From Terriglobus saanensis SP1PR4 (GTDB lineage Bacteria > Acidobacteriota > Terriglobia > Terriglobales > Acidobacteriaceae), in contig NC_014963.1 of NCBI RefSeq assembly GCF_000179915.2, positions 1,116,001 through 1,180,000 on the forward strand: a DNA stretch of 64,000 bases, in the 5' to 3' direction. The notes under the pieces are model-generated. The model was not told the DNA's origin. It did no database searches and saw nothing but the letters and a program-made list of their open reading frames with translations. Positions 44,474 to 54,572 of this stretch are shown one piece after another; position 1 is the first letter of the stretch, and every line of letters starts with the position of its first letter. Both the position numbers and the translations under genes were made by a program.

Positions 44474-44650
44474 AGTCTCCCCATTAGACGCTCCCACCCA
44501 GTGCATGGTCGCAGAGTGCGATAAGACGGGTGGGGAGCTTGCAGTTGATTGTAAATGCGTTTCCCTGGGACCGTGCGGAACAGTACTTTTGTCACTTCAG
44601 GTTGGACAGGGGAGAGCAAGTCTGTTGACACAGCGCAATTTGCCGCTTAA

Positions 44651-44684
44651 ACAAAAGTGCAACCCTGCAGGGTTGCACTTTTGT
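44651..44684 (-). terminator. Perfect 34-base palindrome, terminator after clpX
   Basis: ACAAAAGTGCAACCCTG followed directly by its complement. On the minus strand it is followed by TTTAAG, ending the clpX transcript before the lon promoter. Confidence 0.8.
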
Positions 44685-44701
44685 TTTCCGTTTGCAAAGT
44701 T

Positions 44702-45991
44702 TTATCCGGCTTTTTCAAGCGGCTGCAAGGGGATGACCACATTGCGAGACTTCACCATCTCCGCCGTAATCTCCAGTTCCTTCAGCTTCTTGTTCGTCGG
44801 AACGGTGTACATCAGGTCGAGCATGAGCTCTTCCAGAATCATGCGAAGACCACGAGCGCCTACCTTGCGATTCAGGGCCTCGTGTGCGATGGCCTGGGCC
44901 GCCTCAGAAGAGAAGGTCACCTTTACGCCTTCGAACTCGAAGAGCTTGGCGTACTGCTTCAGAATCGCATTGCGCGGACGCGTGAGAATGTCGATCAGAG
45001 CAGCTTCATCCAGTTCATCGAGGATTCCCAAAACAGGAAGACGTCCAACGAACTCAGGGATCAGGCCGTACTTCAACAGATCCTGTGGTTCCGCCTGTCT
45101 AAGCAGTTCGCTATCGCGCTGGGCGCGAATCGGCGTTGCTCCTTCGATGACGTCCGGATCACCCTGCGTCTTGAAGCCGAGTGCTTTTTTGCCAATACGA
45201 CGAGCAATTACCTTCTCCAGGCCGACGAACGCTCCACCGCAGATGAAGAGAATGTTCGTCGTATCAACGACGGTGAACTCCTGATGCGGATGCTTCCGTC
45301 CACCCTGGGGCGGAACGTTGGCGACGGTGCCTTCGAGGATCTTCAGAAGAGCTTGCTGCACGCCTTCGCCGCTCACGTCGCGGGTGATGGAAGGGTTCTC
45401 GTCCTTGCGGCCAATCTTGTCGATCTCGTCGATGTAGATAATGCCGGTTTGCGCGCGGGCGACATCGCCTTCGGCAGCCTGCAGAAGCTTAAGGATGATG
45501 TTCTCCACATCTTCGCCAACGTAGCCTGCTTCCGTGAGCGTGGTCGCGTCGACGATGGCAAACGGAACGTCCAGCATCTTCGCCAGCGTGTGCGCGAGCA
45601 GTGTTTTTCCGCTGCCGGTCGGGCCGACGAGAAGAATATTCGACTTCGCCAGTTCCACGTCGTTGCCGCGCGTGCGATTCATCTGAATCCGCTTGTAGTG
45701 GTTGTAGACGGCCACGGCGAGCTTCTTCTTGGTCATCTCCTGGCCGATGACGTACTCGTCCAGAAATGCCTTCACTTCGTGGGGTTTGGGCAGATGGGCA
45801 GGCGGTGCGCCTGCCTGCGTCTCACCGCCGCGGTCGTCTTCGAGGATGGAGTTACAGACAGCTACGCACTCATCGCAGATGTACGCCCGTGGATAATCCG
45901 ACGGCGACGAAATCAATTTCGCTACGGCGTCCTGCGACTTGTGGCAGAACGAGCACCGCAGTGATTCGTCTGTACCCTTCGAAGTCTTCAT
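44702..45991 (-). CDS. clpX: ATP-dependent Clp protease ATP-binding subunit ClpX
   Basis: About 429 residues. The N-terminal zinc-binding domain has CSFC (about 12-15) and CDECVAVC (about 38-45). The AAA+ core has [15 protein letters not shown] (Walker A, about 121-135), IIYIDEIDK (Walker B), and a GYVGEDVE pore-region motif. ClpX unfolds tagged substrates and feeds them to ClpP, encoded just upstream. The start at 45991 (MKTSKGTD) fits the family N-terminus; another ATG at 46036 would add 15 residues. Confidence 0.97.
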   Translation of the reverse strand: MKTSKGTDESLRCSFCHKSQDAVAKLISSPSDYPRAYICDECVAVCNSILEDDRGGETQAGAPPAHLPKPHEVKAFLDEYVIGQEMTKKKLAVAVYNHYKRIQMNRTRGNDVELAKSNILLVGPTGSGKTLLAHTLAKMLDVPFAIVDATTLTEAGYVGEDVENIILKLLQAAEGDVARAQTGIIYIDEIDKIGRKDENPSITRDVSGEGVQQALLKILEGTVANVPPQGGRKHPHQEFTVVDTTNILFICGGAFVGLEKVIARRIGKKALGFKTQGDPDVIEGATPIRAQRDSELLRQAEPQDLLKYGLIPEFVGRLPVLGILDELDEAALIDILTRPRNAILKQYAKLFEFEGVKVTFSSEAAQAIAHEALNRKVGARGLRMILEELMLDLMYTVPTNKKLKELEITAEMVKSRNVVIPLQPLEKAG

Positions 45992-46137
45992 AAGAAGTGG
46001 AACTCCTGACCTGACCCTGAACTGAAGCGCGGGCATCGTTGCCTGCGCAAATAGAGTTTAAGTCTACACCCGCAGGACTAGTGAAATTGTCCGGTAGGGT
46101 GCTCTAAAAGCACTTCCGGAAGGATGTGCCGAAACGG

Positions 46138-46163
46138 AAAAAGCGGCCCAAATACTGGGCCGC
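46138..46163 (-). terminator. Terminator after clpP
   Basis: Stem GCGGCCCA (46143-46150) with TGGGCCGC (46156-46163), loop AATAC. On the minus strand it is followed by TTTTTCC. It separates clpP from clpX, implying a separate clpX promoter or read-through. Confidence 0.75.
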
Positions 46164-46183
46164 CTCTCCTTAAAATGCTGGAA

Positions 46184-46780
46184 TTAGACTCGTGGACGCG
46201 TAATGATATCGTCGATGAGCCCATATTCCTTTGCCTGGGCCGAATTCATAATGAAATCGCGATCGGTATCGCGCTCAATCTGCTCCAGCGTCTGACCGGT
46301 ATGCTCTGCCTGGATCTTGTTCATTAACTCCCGGATGCGAAGAATTTCCCGAGCGTGGATATCAATTTCCGTAGCTTGTCCGCTGATACCGCCGCCCATG
46401 ATGAGCGGCTGGTGAATCAGGATGCGCGAGTTCGGAAGGGCAAAGCGCTTGCCCTTCTTGCCCGCCATCAGAAGGAAGGCACCCATGCTGGCTGCCTGAC
46501 CGATGCAGAGCGTGGAGACGTCATTCTTGATGTACTGCATCGTGTCGTAGATCGCCATACCCGCCGTGATGCTGCCACCCGGCGAGTTGATGTAGAGCTG
46601 AATGTCCTTCTCTGGGTCTTCGCCGGACAGAAACAGCAACTGCGCGATGATTACGTTCGCGATGTTGTCATCGATCGGCGTTCCAAGGAAGATGATGTTG
46701 TCGCGGAGCAGACGGCTGTAAATGTCGTAAGCGCGTTCGCCACGACTCGTCTGCTCGATCACCATTGGTACAAGTCCCAT
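46184..46780 (-). CDS. clpP: ATP-dependent Clp protease proteolytic subunit ClpP
   Basis: 198 residues. The catalytic triad is visible: Ser98 in GQAASMGAF, His123 in LIHQPL and Asp175 in [25 protein letters not shown] is the usual oxyanion-loop region. It forms the barrel used by ClpX, encoded next, and probably by the ClpC at 50740-53220. A GGGAG site four bases before the ATG at 46780 sets the start. It lies 58 bases after the tig stop on the same strand, the conserved tig-clpP-clpX order. Confidence 0.97.
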   Translation of the reverse strand: MGLVPMVIEQTSRGERAYDIYSRLLRDNIIFLGTPIDDNIANVIIAQLLFLSGEDPEKDIQLYINSPGGSITAGMAIYDTMQYIKNDVSTLCIGQAASMGAFLLMAGKKGKRFALPNSRILIHQPLIMGGGISGQATEIDIHAREILRIRELMNKIQAEHTGQTLEQIERDTDRDFIMNSAQAKEYGLIDDIITRPRV

Positions 46781-46838
46781 CGGTCTCCCTCTTTCTGATG
46801 TGTAGCTTTGCAATTGCCGCAGTAATTGGATTCGCTTC

Positions 46839-48278
46839 CTACGCGGAAAGCTTCTCGTAGAGTGCCGTGCCGGTTTTTTCGCGGAGCATCTGTTCGCGAA
46901 TGCGGGCGAGATTGCCTTCCTTCGTGAGACGTTCGCGCAACTGCTCGACCGGCTCACGCGACTGGATGGAGAGAATGAAGAGTTCGCGATCGAGATCGGC
47001 ATCGGAGACGGTAATGTTCTCCTTCTCCGCGATCTTGTCGAGAACCATCGAGGCCTTGACCTCGTTCACGGCTTCGTCACGCTGAGCAGCGCGCAGACGT
47101 CCGAAGTCGAGCTTACGCATTTCCTCCGGCGGCATGCCCTGCTGAGCCAGAGCGCGGAGGCCACGGTCCAGGCGCGCATCGATCTGCTGCTGCACAAAGC
47201 TCTCGGGAACAGGGAACTGGAACTTTGCGACGAGTTGGTCGACCAGCTTTTCCTTGGAGGCATTCTCGAGCGAAGTGCGCTTGCGCCCTTCGACGTTCTC
47301 GCGGAACTTGGTGGTGAAGTCTTCCCAGCTCTCGTAGTTGCCGAGCTGCGAAACGAACTCCGCATCCTGTGCAGGCGGCGTCTTCTTCTTGATGGCCTTC
47401 ACCGTGACGTCGTACTCCACGGTCTTGCCTGCAAGGCGAGCTTCGCCGAAGTCTGCGGGATACTCAACCTCAGCGCTTAGTTCCTGTCCCACCTTGGAGC
47501 CACGAAGAGCTTCGGTGAATGCCGGAAGGGTGTTCTTTCCGCCAATCTCCACGAGCACGTCGTCGCCGGTGATGGGCGGCTCTGCGGAGGTGGAGGCAAG
47601 GCCCTCTTCCGTAACGGTCTGGGCAAGGTCTTTCACCGTGCCCTTGAATTCGATCTCTGCCCAGTCGCCGTCGTGCAGCTCGCGCTCTTCTTCCACGGTC
47701 TCAACCGTCGAATGCTGATCGAGAAGATAATCCAGCTCGGCCTGATACTCCTCGTCCGTGACGGTTACATCGGCCTTTTCGGCTTTGATGCTCTCGTAGC
47801 CGGTGACATCGAACTCGGGCAGCACTTCGAAGGAGGCGCGGAAACGCAGCGGCTGACCATCTACAAGCATCAGTTCGGTGATTTGGGGCTGAGAAATCGG
47901 ATTCAGCTTCTGTGCTTCCAACTCAGTGCGGAAGCGCTCGGAAACCAGGCTCTCCATCACTTCCTGCCGAAGTTCTTTGCCGAACCTGGAACGGATCATC
48001 GACGGCGGAACCTTGCCGGCGCGGAAGCCAGGAATGCGTGCTTGCTTCTGGTAGGTCTTGAGCACCTTCGCAAAGGCGGCCGTAACGTCTTCGGCGGGCG
48101 CTTCCACGACGATCTCTCGCGTCAACTCAGGATTGAGCGCGGGAGCATCATGGTGATGATGATGGTGCTCATGATCGTGATCGTGGGTGTGCTCGCCCTC
48201 GGTTTCGTTCTGCACGGCTACTTCAGTCTGCTCAATCTCCGTTGCCGGAGTCATTTCATTGGTCTCGTTAGGGGTCAA
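46839..48278 (-). CDS. tig: Trigger factor with a His-rich N-terminal extension
   Basis: About 479 residues. Ribosome-binding core [14 protein letters not shown] and [12 protein letters not shown] (the FRKG-type loop), the PPIase/substrate domain with [10 protein letters not shown] and [15 protein letters not shown], then the long helical C-terminal arms. Ahead of the ribosome-binding domain sits an unusual acidic/histidine-rich tail, [15 protein letters not shown]. The start is uncertain: a TTG at 48278 has GGAAGG seven bases upstream, an ATG lies at 48254. It heads the tig-clpP-clpX set. Confidence 0.92.
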   Translation of the reverse strand: MTPNETNEMTPATEIEQTEVAVQNETEGEHTHDHDHEHHHHHHDAPALNPELTREIVVEAPAEDVTAAFAKVLKTYQKQARIPGFRAGKVPPSMIRSRFGKELRQEVMESLVSERFRTELEAQKLNPISQPQITELMLVDGQPLRFRASFEVLPEFDVTGYESIKAEKADVTVTDEEYQAELDYLLDQHSTVETVEEERELHDGDWAEIEFKGTVKDLAQTVTEEGLASTSAEPPITGDDVLVEIGGKNTLPAFTEALRGSKVGQELSAEVEYPADFGEARLAGKTVEYDVTVKAIKKKTPPAQDAEFVSQLGNYESWEDFTTKFRENVEGRKRTSLENASKEKLVDQLVAKFQFPVPESFVQQQIDARLDRGLRALAQQGMPPEEMRKLDFGRLRAAQRDEAVNEVKASMVLDKIAEKENITVSDADLDRELFILSIQSREPVEQLRERLTKEGNLARIREQMLREKTGTALYEKLSA

Positions 48279-48377
48279 AACTGTGCCTTCCAGGTTAGTT
48301 CCATCAACACTTTTTGCGTGTGATCGCTTGTCTTCAATGGTACGGACGGTAGGCCGCAGGGTCAAACAGAAGGGGGC

Positions 48378-49490
48378 TTACTTTATGGATGTCGCCAGCG
48401 GGACAATCTGCAGTCGGATCCGGAATTGCAGGCTCTCCCCAGGAGCCAGAAGCGGGATGTCGCCTCGATCGCGTTCCCCTTCGGCTAGATCGGCCTCGGG
48501 CTCTGCAATAGGCGCAATGACCACCCAGGGCCCATTCGCAGGAGCCAGCACCCTCAGCGAACGAATGGACGAACTGATTGCCGTGATACGTAGCGCATAG
48601 CCGGACGCTGGATCTTCGAGCTCAATCTCTGGCCCATCGCCCATGAACGCCCTGCGCAGATGAGTAAATGTCGCATCCAGGGTCGAACTTTTCAACGGTC
48701 TCCCACCCGGCATGCTGAAATCTTCGGCCGCAGCGCCGCTGCTTTTGTCCGTAGACGGAATGAGCAGCCGCGCCTGGTCCCGCTGCCCGCTTGGGATGGC
48801 GAGATGAGGAAAACAGCCCAGTCGCAGTGGTACAGCCTGCTTGCCCTTATTGTTCGCGGTGATCGACATGTCGATGGAACGCCCACTCATCACGATCGAC
48901 GTGCGCAGCTCGATGCCCGCCGGAAGTCCGCCGGGCAAGCTCTGGGCGGGAGCGTTGAAGACGGTGGTCATGTTGGCACCATCAAGAGTTCCGTGATTTT
49001 CGGACGAATCGGCTGCCTGCAGCGTAAGGGCGTCCGCTGCTGACGGCGATGGATGGCCGCTGTCTGCGAGGTAGACCAGAAAGGCAGCGCCGATGCGTCC
49101 ATGACTCTTGGCGTCCTCCGCCACCTCTTCCAGGCTGGAGGAGTTCAGCAGGTCGATCTCACCCCTTGAGGGAAAGGCCGCTGTGATCTGGAGGATCTGC
49201 ATGCCGAGACCAGGCATGATGGTGGTTGAGAGAAATTCTGGGGAAACGCCGTTCCGCGTTGGGGCGCGCACAAGACTCACCGCAGCTTGGCCGCCCGGTC
49301 TGGGCGCCACTGCTTCCGACGGCTGTGTCTTTTTGTTGAACTTATGGAAAGATTCGTAGCGGACGGTCCGGTAGCCTAGAAAAAATGCGGCCAGAAGGCA
49401 AGCCGCCACGAGAGCGGCGAGAAGTTTCGATCCAATCCGATCCGGTTGTTCCGCGCTCGACTGCGGGTCGCTTTTACCTTCTGCGCGCAT
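48378..49490 (-). CDS. Membrane-anchored mutarotase-like protein of unknown function
   Basis: 370 residues. A short cytoplasmic N-terminus precedes a transmembrane anchor (KLLAALVAACLLAAFFLGY, about 22-40), a Ser/Pro linker, then a beta-rich domain that resembles galactose-mutarotase-like folds: GCFPHLAIPSGQ (about 225) and LAPGESLQFRIRLQI at the end. The catalytic His/Glu of epimerases are not certain. It may bind carbohydrate in the periplasm. It is divergent from the uracil-DNA glycosylase gene and ends 99 bases before the tig start, on the same strand. Confidence 0.6.
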   Translation of the reverse strand: MRAEGKSDPQSSAEQPDRIGSKLLAALVAACLLAAFFLGYRTVRYESFHKFNKKTQPSEAVAPRPGGQAAVSLVRAPTRNGVSPEFLSTTIMPGLGMQILQITAAFPSRGEIDLLNSSSLEEVAEDAKSHGRIGAAFLVYLADSGHPSPSAADALTLQAADSSENHGTLDGANMTTVFNAPAQSLPGGLPAGIELRTSIVMSGRSIDMSITANNKGKQAVPLRLGCFPHLAIPSGQRDQARLLIPSTDKSSGAAAEDFSMPGGRPLKSSTLDATFTHLRRAFMGDGPEIELEDPASGYALRITAISSSIRSLRVLAPANGPWVVIAPIAEPEADLAEGERDRGDIPLLAPGESLQFRIRLQIVPLATSIK

Positions 49491-49557
49491 TTTCAGGGTG
49501 CTCGTTTCTATCCGCCGTACGCGACCTTGGTGCTTCAGATGGCGTTACTATGGGATT

Positions 49558-50271
49558 GTGTGTCCCGCTCCGCTTGCCCAGGCCAAATCTCAACTTGAAA
49601 CCGCCCGCCAGAACATCGTCAGCTGCGAACTTTGTCCCCGGCTTCGGTCGTACTGCATCGGCATAGGAGAGACGAAACGGCGGGCTTATCTGGATTGGGA
49701 TTACTGGGCTCGCCCCGTGCCCGGTTTCGGCGATCCTACCGCTCGCGTCCTGATTGTGGGCCTCGCCCCTGGAGCTCACGGAGCCAACCGTACCGGACGC
49801 CCTTTCACCGGGGACGGCGCTGGTTATTTCATGTATCCCGTCCTCTACAATCTCGGGTTTGCCACTAAGCCCCTTGCGACGTCGCGCGACGATGGCTTGA
49901 AGCTCCGAGGTGCGTGGATCGCCTCCGTAGTTCGTTGCGCACCCCCGGCAGACAAACCTATGCCGCAGGAGGTTCGGAACTGCGCCGTGCATTTCCGCGC
50001 GGAACTCGCCGCATTGCGGCGTCTCCGTGTCGTGGTTTGCCTGGGAAAGATTGCGTGGGACGGGTATCTTGCTTACCTGCTCGGCGAAGGCGTCATCAAG
50101 CGTCGCAGCGCGTACACCTTTACCCATGGAGCGGATTACCTCATGCCGAATGGTCTGCGCCTGATAGGGAGTTATCATCCATCGCTGCGCAATACCAATA
50201 CGGGACGATTAAACGAAGCGATGTTCACACGCGTCTTTGTGAAGGCGCGCGAAGCGGCCGGGCTCGGTTGA
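49558..50271 (+). CDS. Type 5 uracil-DNA glycosylase (UdgB-like, Fe-S)
   Basis: About 237 residues. The iron-sulfur cysteines start in CELCPRLRSYC. Motif A is GLAPGAHGANRTGRPFTGDGAG (about 63-84), typical of the family 5 thermostable-type enzymes, and motif B is SYHPSLRNTNTGRL with the HPS core. It removes uracil (and other deaminated bases) from DNA. The GTG at 49558 is taken as start; upstream in-frame codons cannot be excluded. Divergent from the gene at 48378-49490. Confidence 0.88.
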   Translation: MCPAPLAQAKSQLETARQNIVSCELCPRLRSYCIGIGETKRRAYLDWDYWARPVPGFGDPTARVLIVGLAPGAHGANRTGRPFTGDGAGYFMYPVLYNLGFATKPLATSRDDGLKLRGAWIASVVRCAPPADKPMPQEVRNCAVHFRAELAALRRLRVVVCLGKIAWDGYLAYLLGEGVIKRRSAYTFTHGADYLMPNGLRLIGSYHPSLRNTNTGRLNEAMFTRVFVKAREAAGLG

Positions 50272-50354
50272 TCGGATCAATATTTCGCACAACCTCTGCC
50301 ATCGTGATGGAATCAGAAGTAAAGACAGGCGCGATTTGTCGCACGGAGGGAAGT

Positions 50355-50672
50355 ATGTCCGCAAAAGGATATGGATTTGCAATTGGGATTGGGGCACTTT
50401 TGGGAGCTTCAGTTGCTCTTCTCTTTGCTCCTCAGAGCGGAGCCAAAACCCGCAAGCGCATCAAGAGAAATATCGACGATGCCGGAGATTATCTGCAGGA
50501 TGCGAGCGACTACCTGAAGGATCAGGCAGAACGTCTCTCGCGTGAAGCGCAGAGCGTGTACAAGCGCGGCGTGCATCAGGCAGCTGACGCCACCGATGCA
50601 GCGAAAGAATATGTCGGCAAAGTGGAGGGTTACGCCCAGGGCGTAGTCAAAACCGCAAAGTCGATGTTGTAG
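50355..50672 (+). CDS. YtxH-domain general-stress-like protein
   Basis: 105 residues. One N-terminal transmembrane helix (FAIGIGALLGASVALLFAP) with the YtxH signature APQSGAKTRKRIK following it, then an amphipathic helix (DDAGDYLQDASDYLKDQAERLSREAQSVY). This family of membrane-linked stress proteins is widespread. GGAGGG four bases before the ATG at 50355 sets the start. It is followed by a bidirectional terminator, which is shared with clpC. It lies 83 bases after the glycosylase gene and may have its own promoter. Confidence 0.85.
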   Translation: MSAKGYGFAIGIGALLGASVALLFAPQSGAKTRKRIKRNIDDAGDYLQDASDYLKDQAERLSREAQSVYKRGVHQAADATDAAKEYVGKVEGYAQGVVKTAKSML

Positions 50673-50690
50673 CTTTACACATCCGCAAAC

Positions 50691-50724
50691 AAAGAAGGGA
50701 GCCGCTCGCGGCTCCCTTCTTTTG
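50691..50724. terminator. Bidirectional terminator between ytxH-like gene and clpC
   Basis: Fifteen-base-pair stem AAAGAAGGGAGCCGC (50691-50705) with GCGGCTCCCTTCTTT (50708-50722), then TT. It serves the convergent genes on both sides. Confidence 0.85.
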
Positions 50725-50739
50725 GTTTCAATGGCAGCA

Positions 50740-53220
50740 TCAGACGATCTGCAGTGCCGCGCCTTCGGTTTTTTCTACCGTGCCTTCTCCAACGATGGGG
50801 CGATAGAAAAGCTTGTCGACATCCAGGTAGACCTCGAGGAAAGCAGGCCGTTCCTTGATGCCACCTCCGATGAGCGCCTCTGACAGAGGATCCTCTACAT
50901 ACTTCTGCAGGGCCCTGCGCAGCGGACGTGCACCGTAGGTACGGTCGACCAGCGTCTTCTCCAGAATCCACTTCTTGGCCTCGTCGGTCACGGAGATCGT
51001 GATCGCTTTATGCACAAGGTTCTGATTCAACTGCTGGACGAGCAGTTCGAGGATCTGGATCAGATCTCCATCCGACAGCGAGGTGAAGATAATCGTCTCG
51101 TCGATACGGTTGAGGAACTCCGGATTGAACGTACGCTTCACTTCGCCCTTCACGAGCTCTTCCATCTTCTCGAGGATCAGGTCTTCCTTGCTGCTCTGGA
51201 AGCCCAGTCCCTCGCGCTTCTGGAGGTGCTTGGCACCGATATTCGAGGTCATGATGATGATCGTGTTCTTGAAGTCGACCTGGTTGCCGAGGCCGTCTGT
51301 CAGATGACCATCTTCAAAGACCTGCAGCAGAATGTTGAAGACATCCGGATGCGCCTTTTCGATCTCGTCGAGCAGAACGATCGAGTACGGCGAACGCTTC
51401 ACGCGCTCCGTCAACTGACCGCCTTCCTCGTAGCCGACGTAGCCCGGAGGCGAACCGATCAGCTTGGAGACCGAGTGCTTCTCCATGAACTCCGACATAT
51501 CGAACCGGATCAGGCTCTTCTCGCTGCCAAAGAGGAACTGGGCGAGCGTACGTGCCATCTCCGTCTTGCCGACGCCCGTAGGCCCGAGGAACAGGAAGCT
51601 GCCAATCGGACGCGCCGGATTCTTGAGACCTGCACGCGAGCGGCGGATCGCACGGGCGAGAGCGCTGATGGCCTTCTCCTGAGAGATCACACGCTTATGC
51701 AGTTCTTCTTCCACACGCATGAGCTTGGCGGTCTCTTCTTCCTTGATCGCCGTAATCGGTACGCCAGTCCAGCGCGAGACGACATCTTCGATGTCTTCTT
51801 TCGTCACGATGCCCGCGCTCGAATCGTCGAGGTGGTACTTGTCGCGAAGGGCGCGCAAATTTTCACGCTCTTTACGCTCCTCATCCGAGTAGAAACGCGC
51901 CTTTTCGAACTCGTGATTCGCAATGGCGTTTTCCATGCGGTGCACGATGAACTTGATACGCTTCTGGACCTCGGTCAACTCCTCGGGAAGGGAAGACTGC
52001 CGCAACTTGACGCGAGCGCCAGCCTCGTCGATCAGATCGATGGCTTTGTCCGGCAGGAAGCGGTCGGGAATGTAGCGGTTCGAGTGCGAGACGGAGAAGA
52101 GAATGGCTTCATCCGTGTAACTCACGGCATGAAACTTCTCGTACTTCTCCTTGATGCCCATGATGATTTTGATGGCATCTTCCTCGTTGGGAGGCGGCAC
52201 CTTGACGGCCTGGAAGCGCCGTTCCAGCGAGCGGTCTTTCTCAATCGATTTGCGATACTCTGCAGGGGTCGTCGCTCCAACGCATTGGATCTCTCCACGC
52301 GAAAGCGCAGGCTTCAGGATGTTCGCCGCATCGAGCGAACCCTCCGCCGATCCAGCACCTACCAGCGTATGCAGCTCGTCAATGAAGACGATGCAGTTCT
52401 GGTTTTCCATCAACTCTTTCATGATGGTCTTCAGGCGCTCTTCAAACTGGCCGCGATACTTCGTTCCCGCCACGATGAGCGAGAGGTCCAAAGAGAGCAC
52501 GCGCTTGTCGGCGAGAAAGCTGGGAACATCGCCGTCGGCGATCTTCTGTGCGAGGCCCTCGACGATGGCCGTTTTGCCGACGCCGGGTTCGCCGATCAGG
52601 ACGGGGTTGTTCTTCGTCCGGCGGCAGAGGATCTGGATGACGCGCTCCAGCTCAGGATCGCGCCCGACGAGGGGATCGAGCTGCTGATCCGCTGCGGCCT
52701 GCGTCAGATCGCGGGAAAACTCCGCCAGCATGCTTTGTTCGCCGCCGCTTCCGGCGTTGCGCGCCTGCTTCTGATTGGGGGCGGGCTTCTCCTGCGTTGT
52801 GCGCTGCAACTCCTCGCGAATGGCGGGGAGGCGCAAGCCACGTTCCTGCAGAATCTCGGCAGCGAAGCACTTTTCTTCGCGCAACAGGCCCAGCAGGAGG
52901 TGTTCCGTGCCGATGTGTTTATGGGAAAGTCGTTCAGCTTCTTCCGCCGCATACGCCAGAACGCGCTTGCACTCGTTCGAAAGCGGCAGATCGACCGAAG
53001 TCGACACCTTCTCCCGAATCGTCGTGTGGCCCTCGATCTGTTTCCGGATCGACTCTACCGATGCGTGGGAGCGCAGGAAGCGGTTGGTGAGTGCCTTGTC
53101 TTCGCGAAGCAGGCCCAAAAGCAGGTGCTCGGTCTCGATGTAGGGCGACCCAAACTGGCTGGCCTCGTAACGCGCAAAGAAAATTACGCGTCGCGCTTTT
53201 TCTGTATAGCGTTCGAACAT
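50740..53220 (-). CDS. clpC: ATP-dependent Clp protease ATP-binding subunit ClpC
   Basis: About 826 residues. Two N-terminal Clp-N repeats ([35 protein letters not shown]), AAA-1 with [15 protein letters not shown] (about 225), a UVR/coiled-coil M region ([18 protein letters not shown]), and AAA-2 with [15 protein letters not shown]. It unfolds proteins for degradation by ClpP, encoded 4 kb downstream. The start at 53220 has GAGGGGGAA just upstream; an in-frame extension to 53346 lacks a family match. Upstream is a 292-base region with no gene. Confidence 0.96.
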   Translation of the reverse strand: MFERYTEKARRVIFFARYEASQFGSPYIETEHLLLGLLREDKALTNRFLRSHASVESIRKQIEGHTTIREKVSTSVDLPLSNECKRVLAYAAEEAERLSHKHIGTEHLLLGLLREEKCFAAEILQERGLRLPAIREELQRTTQEKPAPNQKQARNAGSGGEQSMLAEFSRDLTQAAADQQLDPLVGRDPELERVIQILCRRTKNNPVLIGEPGVGKTAIVEGLAQKIADGDVPSFLADKRVLSLDLSLIVAGTKYRGQFEERLKTIMKELMENQNCIVFIDELHTLVGAGSAEGSLDAANILKPALSRGEIQCVGATTPAEYRKSIEKDRSLERRFQAVKVPPPNEEDAIKIIMGIKEKYEKFHAVSYTDEAILFSVSHSNRYIPDRFLPDKAIDLIDEAGARVKLRQSSLPEELTEVQKRIKFIVHRMENAIANHEFEKARFYSDEERKERENLRALRDKYHLDDSSAGIVTKEDIEDVVSRWTGVPITAIKEEETAKLMRVEEELHKRVISQEKAISALARAIRRSRAGLKNPARPIGSFLFLGPTGVGKTEMARTLAQFLFGSEKSLIRFDMSEFMEKHSVSKLIGSPPGYVGYEEGGQLTERVKRSPYSIVLLDEIEKAHPDVFNILLQVFEDGHLTDGLGNQVDFKNTIIIMTSNIGAKHLQKREGLGFQSSKEDLILEKMEELVKGEVKRTFNPEFLNRIDETIIFTSLSDGDLIQILELLVQQLNQNLVHKAITISVTDEAKKWILEKTLVDRTYGARPLRRALQKYVEDPLSEALIGGGIKERPAFLEVYLDVDKLFYRPIVGEGTVEKTEGAALQIV

Positions 53221-53512
53221 GTTCCCCCTCAGTCTGCCGCGCGGCGAGTATGTCGCGTGCCAGCCGTTGGTTCCTTGCTCTTTCCTGCACCGCTTGCAAA
53301 AAACAGCCAGCAGATGCAGGAACATTAAGGCCGGGTACTTTGCCACATTAGCGGCGCGGTGCCCCTTCCCACATCTTTAGATCTATTTTACAACCTGCAT
53401 CGTGTTGTGTGCAGATCGCCCGATTTCGCGTTTGCGATACGGTATCAGTCTCTAGATGCTTCTGAATAGTCTTTCGACGCTTGCCTGTTGAAATCGGTAG
53501 CTAAACTCTCTT

Positions 53513-54202
53513 TTACCCGACCAACAAACCGGACGAAAGTCGTAGTTGCCGGTCGCATCGGGCGGCAAAGGTCTGGTTGTGCGTCACTAAAACGCTGGTC
53601 AAACCATGCTCCCGATGCAGCCGCTCGATCAGCGAAAAGACGACTTCACCGGTTCGTCCGTCCAGATCGCCGGTTGGCTCGTCCGCCAGCAACAGCTTCG
53701 GCTCCGTTACCAGAGCTCGCGCCAGCGAAGCCCGCTGCTGTTCGCCGCCGCTCAGCTCGCCGCTACGGTGATCCGCCCGGTCAGCCAGCTCCACCTCGGC
53801 CAGCCAGCGGCGGGCACGGGACAGGGCCTCGCTCCGTCCTATGCCGCGCGCCAGCAGAGGCATCGCCACGTTCTCTTCCGCCGTAAACTCCGGCAATAGG
53901 TAATGGAACTGCCAGACGTATCCGATCTGGCGGTTGCGAAACTCTGACTGCGCCCGTCCGCTGAGTGCTCCCAGGGAAATTCCGCTCACCGTAACGTCGC
54001 CCGAAGTGGGCGTATCCAGGGCCGCCATCATGTGCAGCAGCGTGCTCTTGCCCGCGCCGCTCTCGCCCACGATTGCGACCAGCTCACCAGTCCGCACCGT
54101 GAAATTCAGGTCGCGAAAGAGTTCCAACGTCCCACGGCCGGTGGTATAAGTCTTGGTCAGACCACGTACTTGTAATAAAGCGTCTTGATCTGTTTCGGCC
54201 AC
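53513..54202 (-). CDS. ABC transporter ATPase, LolD/MacB-like
   Basis: 229 residues. Walker A GESGAGKST (about 45-53), signature LSGGEQQRASLARAL (about 148), Walker B LLLADEPTGDLDG and the H-loop VTHNQ. The arrangement and the linker DLNFTVRTGELVAI match the LolD/MacB group, which extract lipoproteins or export substrates with a FtsX-like permease. No permease gene is adjacent, so its partner lies elsewhere. The start is a GTG at 54202; the ribosome-binding site is poor. Divergent from the gene at 54258. Confidence 0.85.
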   Translation of the reverse strand: MAETDQDALLQVRGLTKTYTTGRGTLELFRDLNFTVRTGELVAIVGESGAGKSTLLHMMAALDTPTSGDVTVSGISLGALSGRAQSEFRNRQIGYVWQFHYLLPEFTAEENVAMPLLARGIGRSEALSRARRWLAEVELADRADHRSGELSGGEQQRASLARALVTEPKLLLADEPTGDLDGRTGEVVFSLIERLHREHGLTSVLVTHNQTFAARCDRQLRLSSGLLVG

Positions 54203-54257
54203 ATGGACATCTTACTCACTGAGCACGTCTTGACGGCACGAAGGAGCCGCTTCTTCT

Positions 54258-54572
54258 ATGACCAGCGAAGAGTTCCGTAACCTGAACCGCCAGGAAGCCT
54301 CCGCGTACAGCCTGTTGTTGCAGGCGCTCTGGCAGGATGTGCACAGCGACTGGCAGAGCGCACACGAACTGGCGCAGGACATCGAAACGCCAGACGGCGC
54401 ATGGGTTCACGCCTACCTGCATCGCAAGGAAGGCGATGAGTTCAACGCCACGTATTGGTATCGCCGAGCCGACAGGCCGGTCAGCACAGCCACTCTCGAG
54501 GACGAATGGGGTTCTATCGTGACAGAGCTTCTACAAAAACAGCCGGCGATTCTAAGCGGCGGAGTTGGCTAA
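54258..54572 (+). CDS. Small conserved protein of unknown function
   Basis: 104 residues, helical and acidic, with no signal peptide or membrane segment. It contains LLLQALWQDVHSDWQSAHELAQ and NATYWYRRADRP, which look like two antiparallel helical pairs of TPR-like type. I recognise it only as a conserved small cytoplasmic protein seen in Acidobacteria. Its final 21 bases overlap the end of the convergent glnD gene on the opposite strand. Confidence 0.65.
   Translation: MTSEEFRNLNRQEASAYSLLLQALWQDVHSDWQSAHELAQDIETPDGAWVHAYLHRKEGDEFNATYWYRRADRPVSTATLEDEWGSIVTELLQKQPAILSGGVG

Noticed and set aside
51010-53328. 772-codon open frame on the plus strand across clpC
   Set aside because: It is the antisense shadow of clpC, which has complete Clp motifs; the shadow has no conserved motif and arises from high G+C codon usage.
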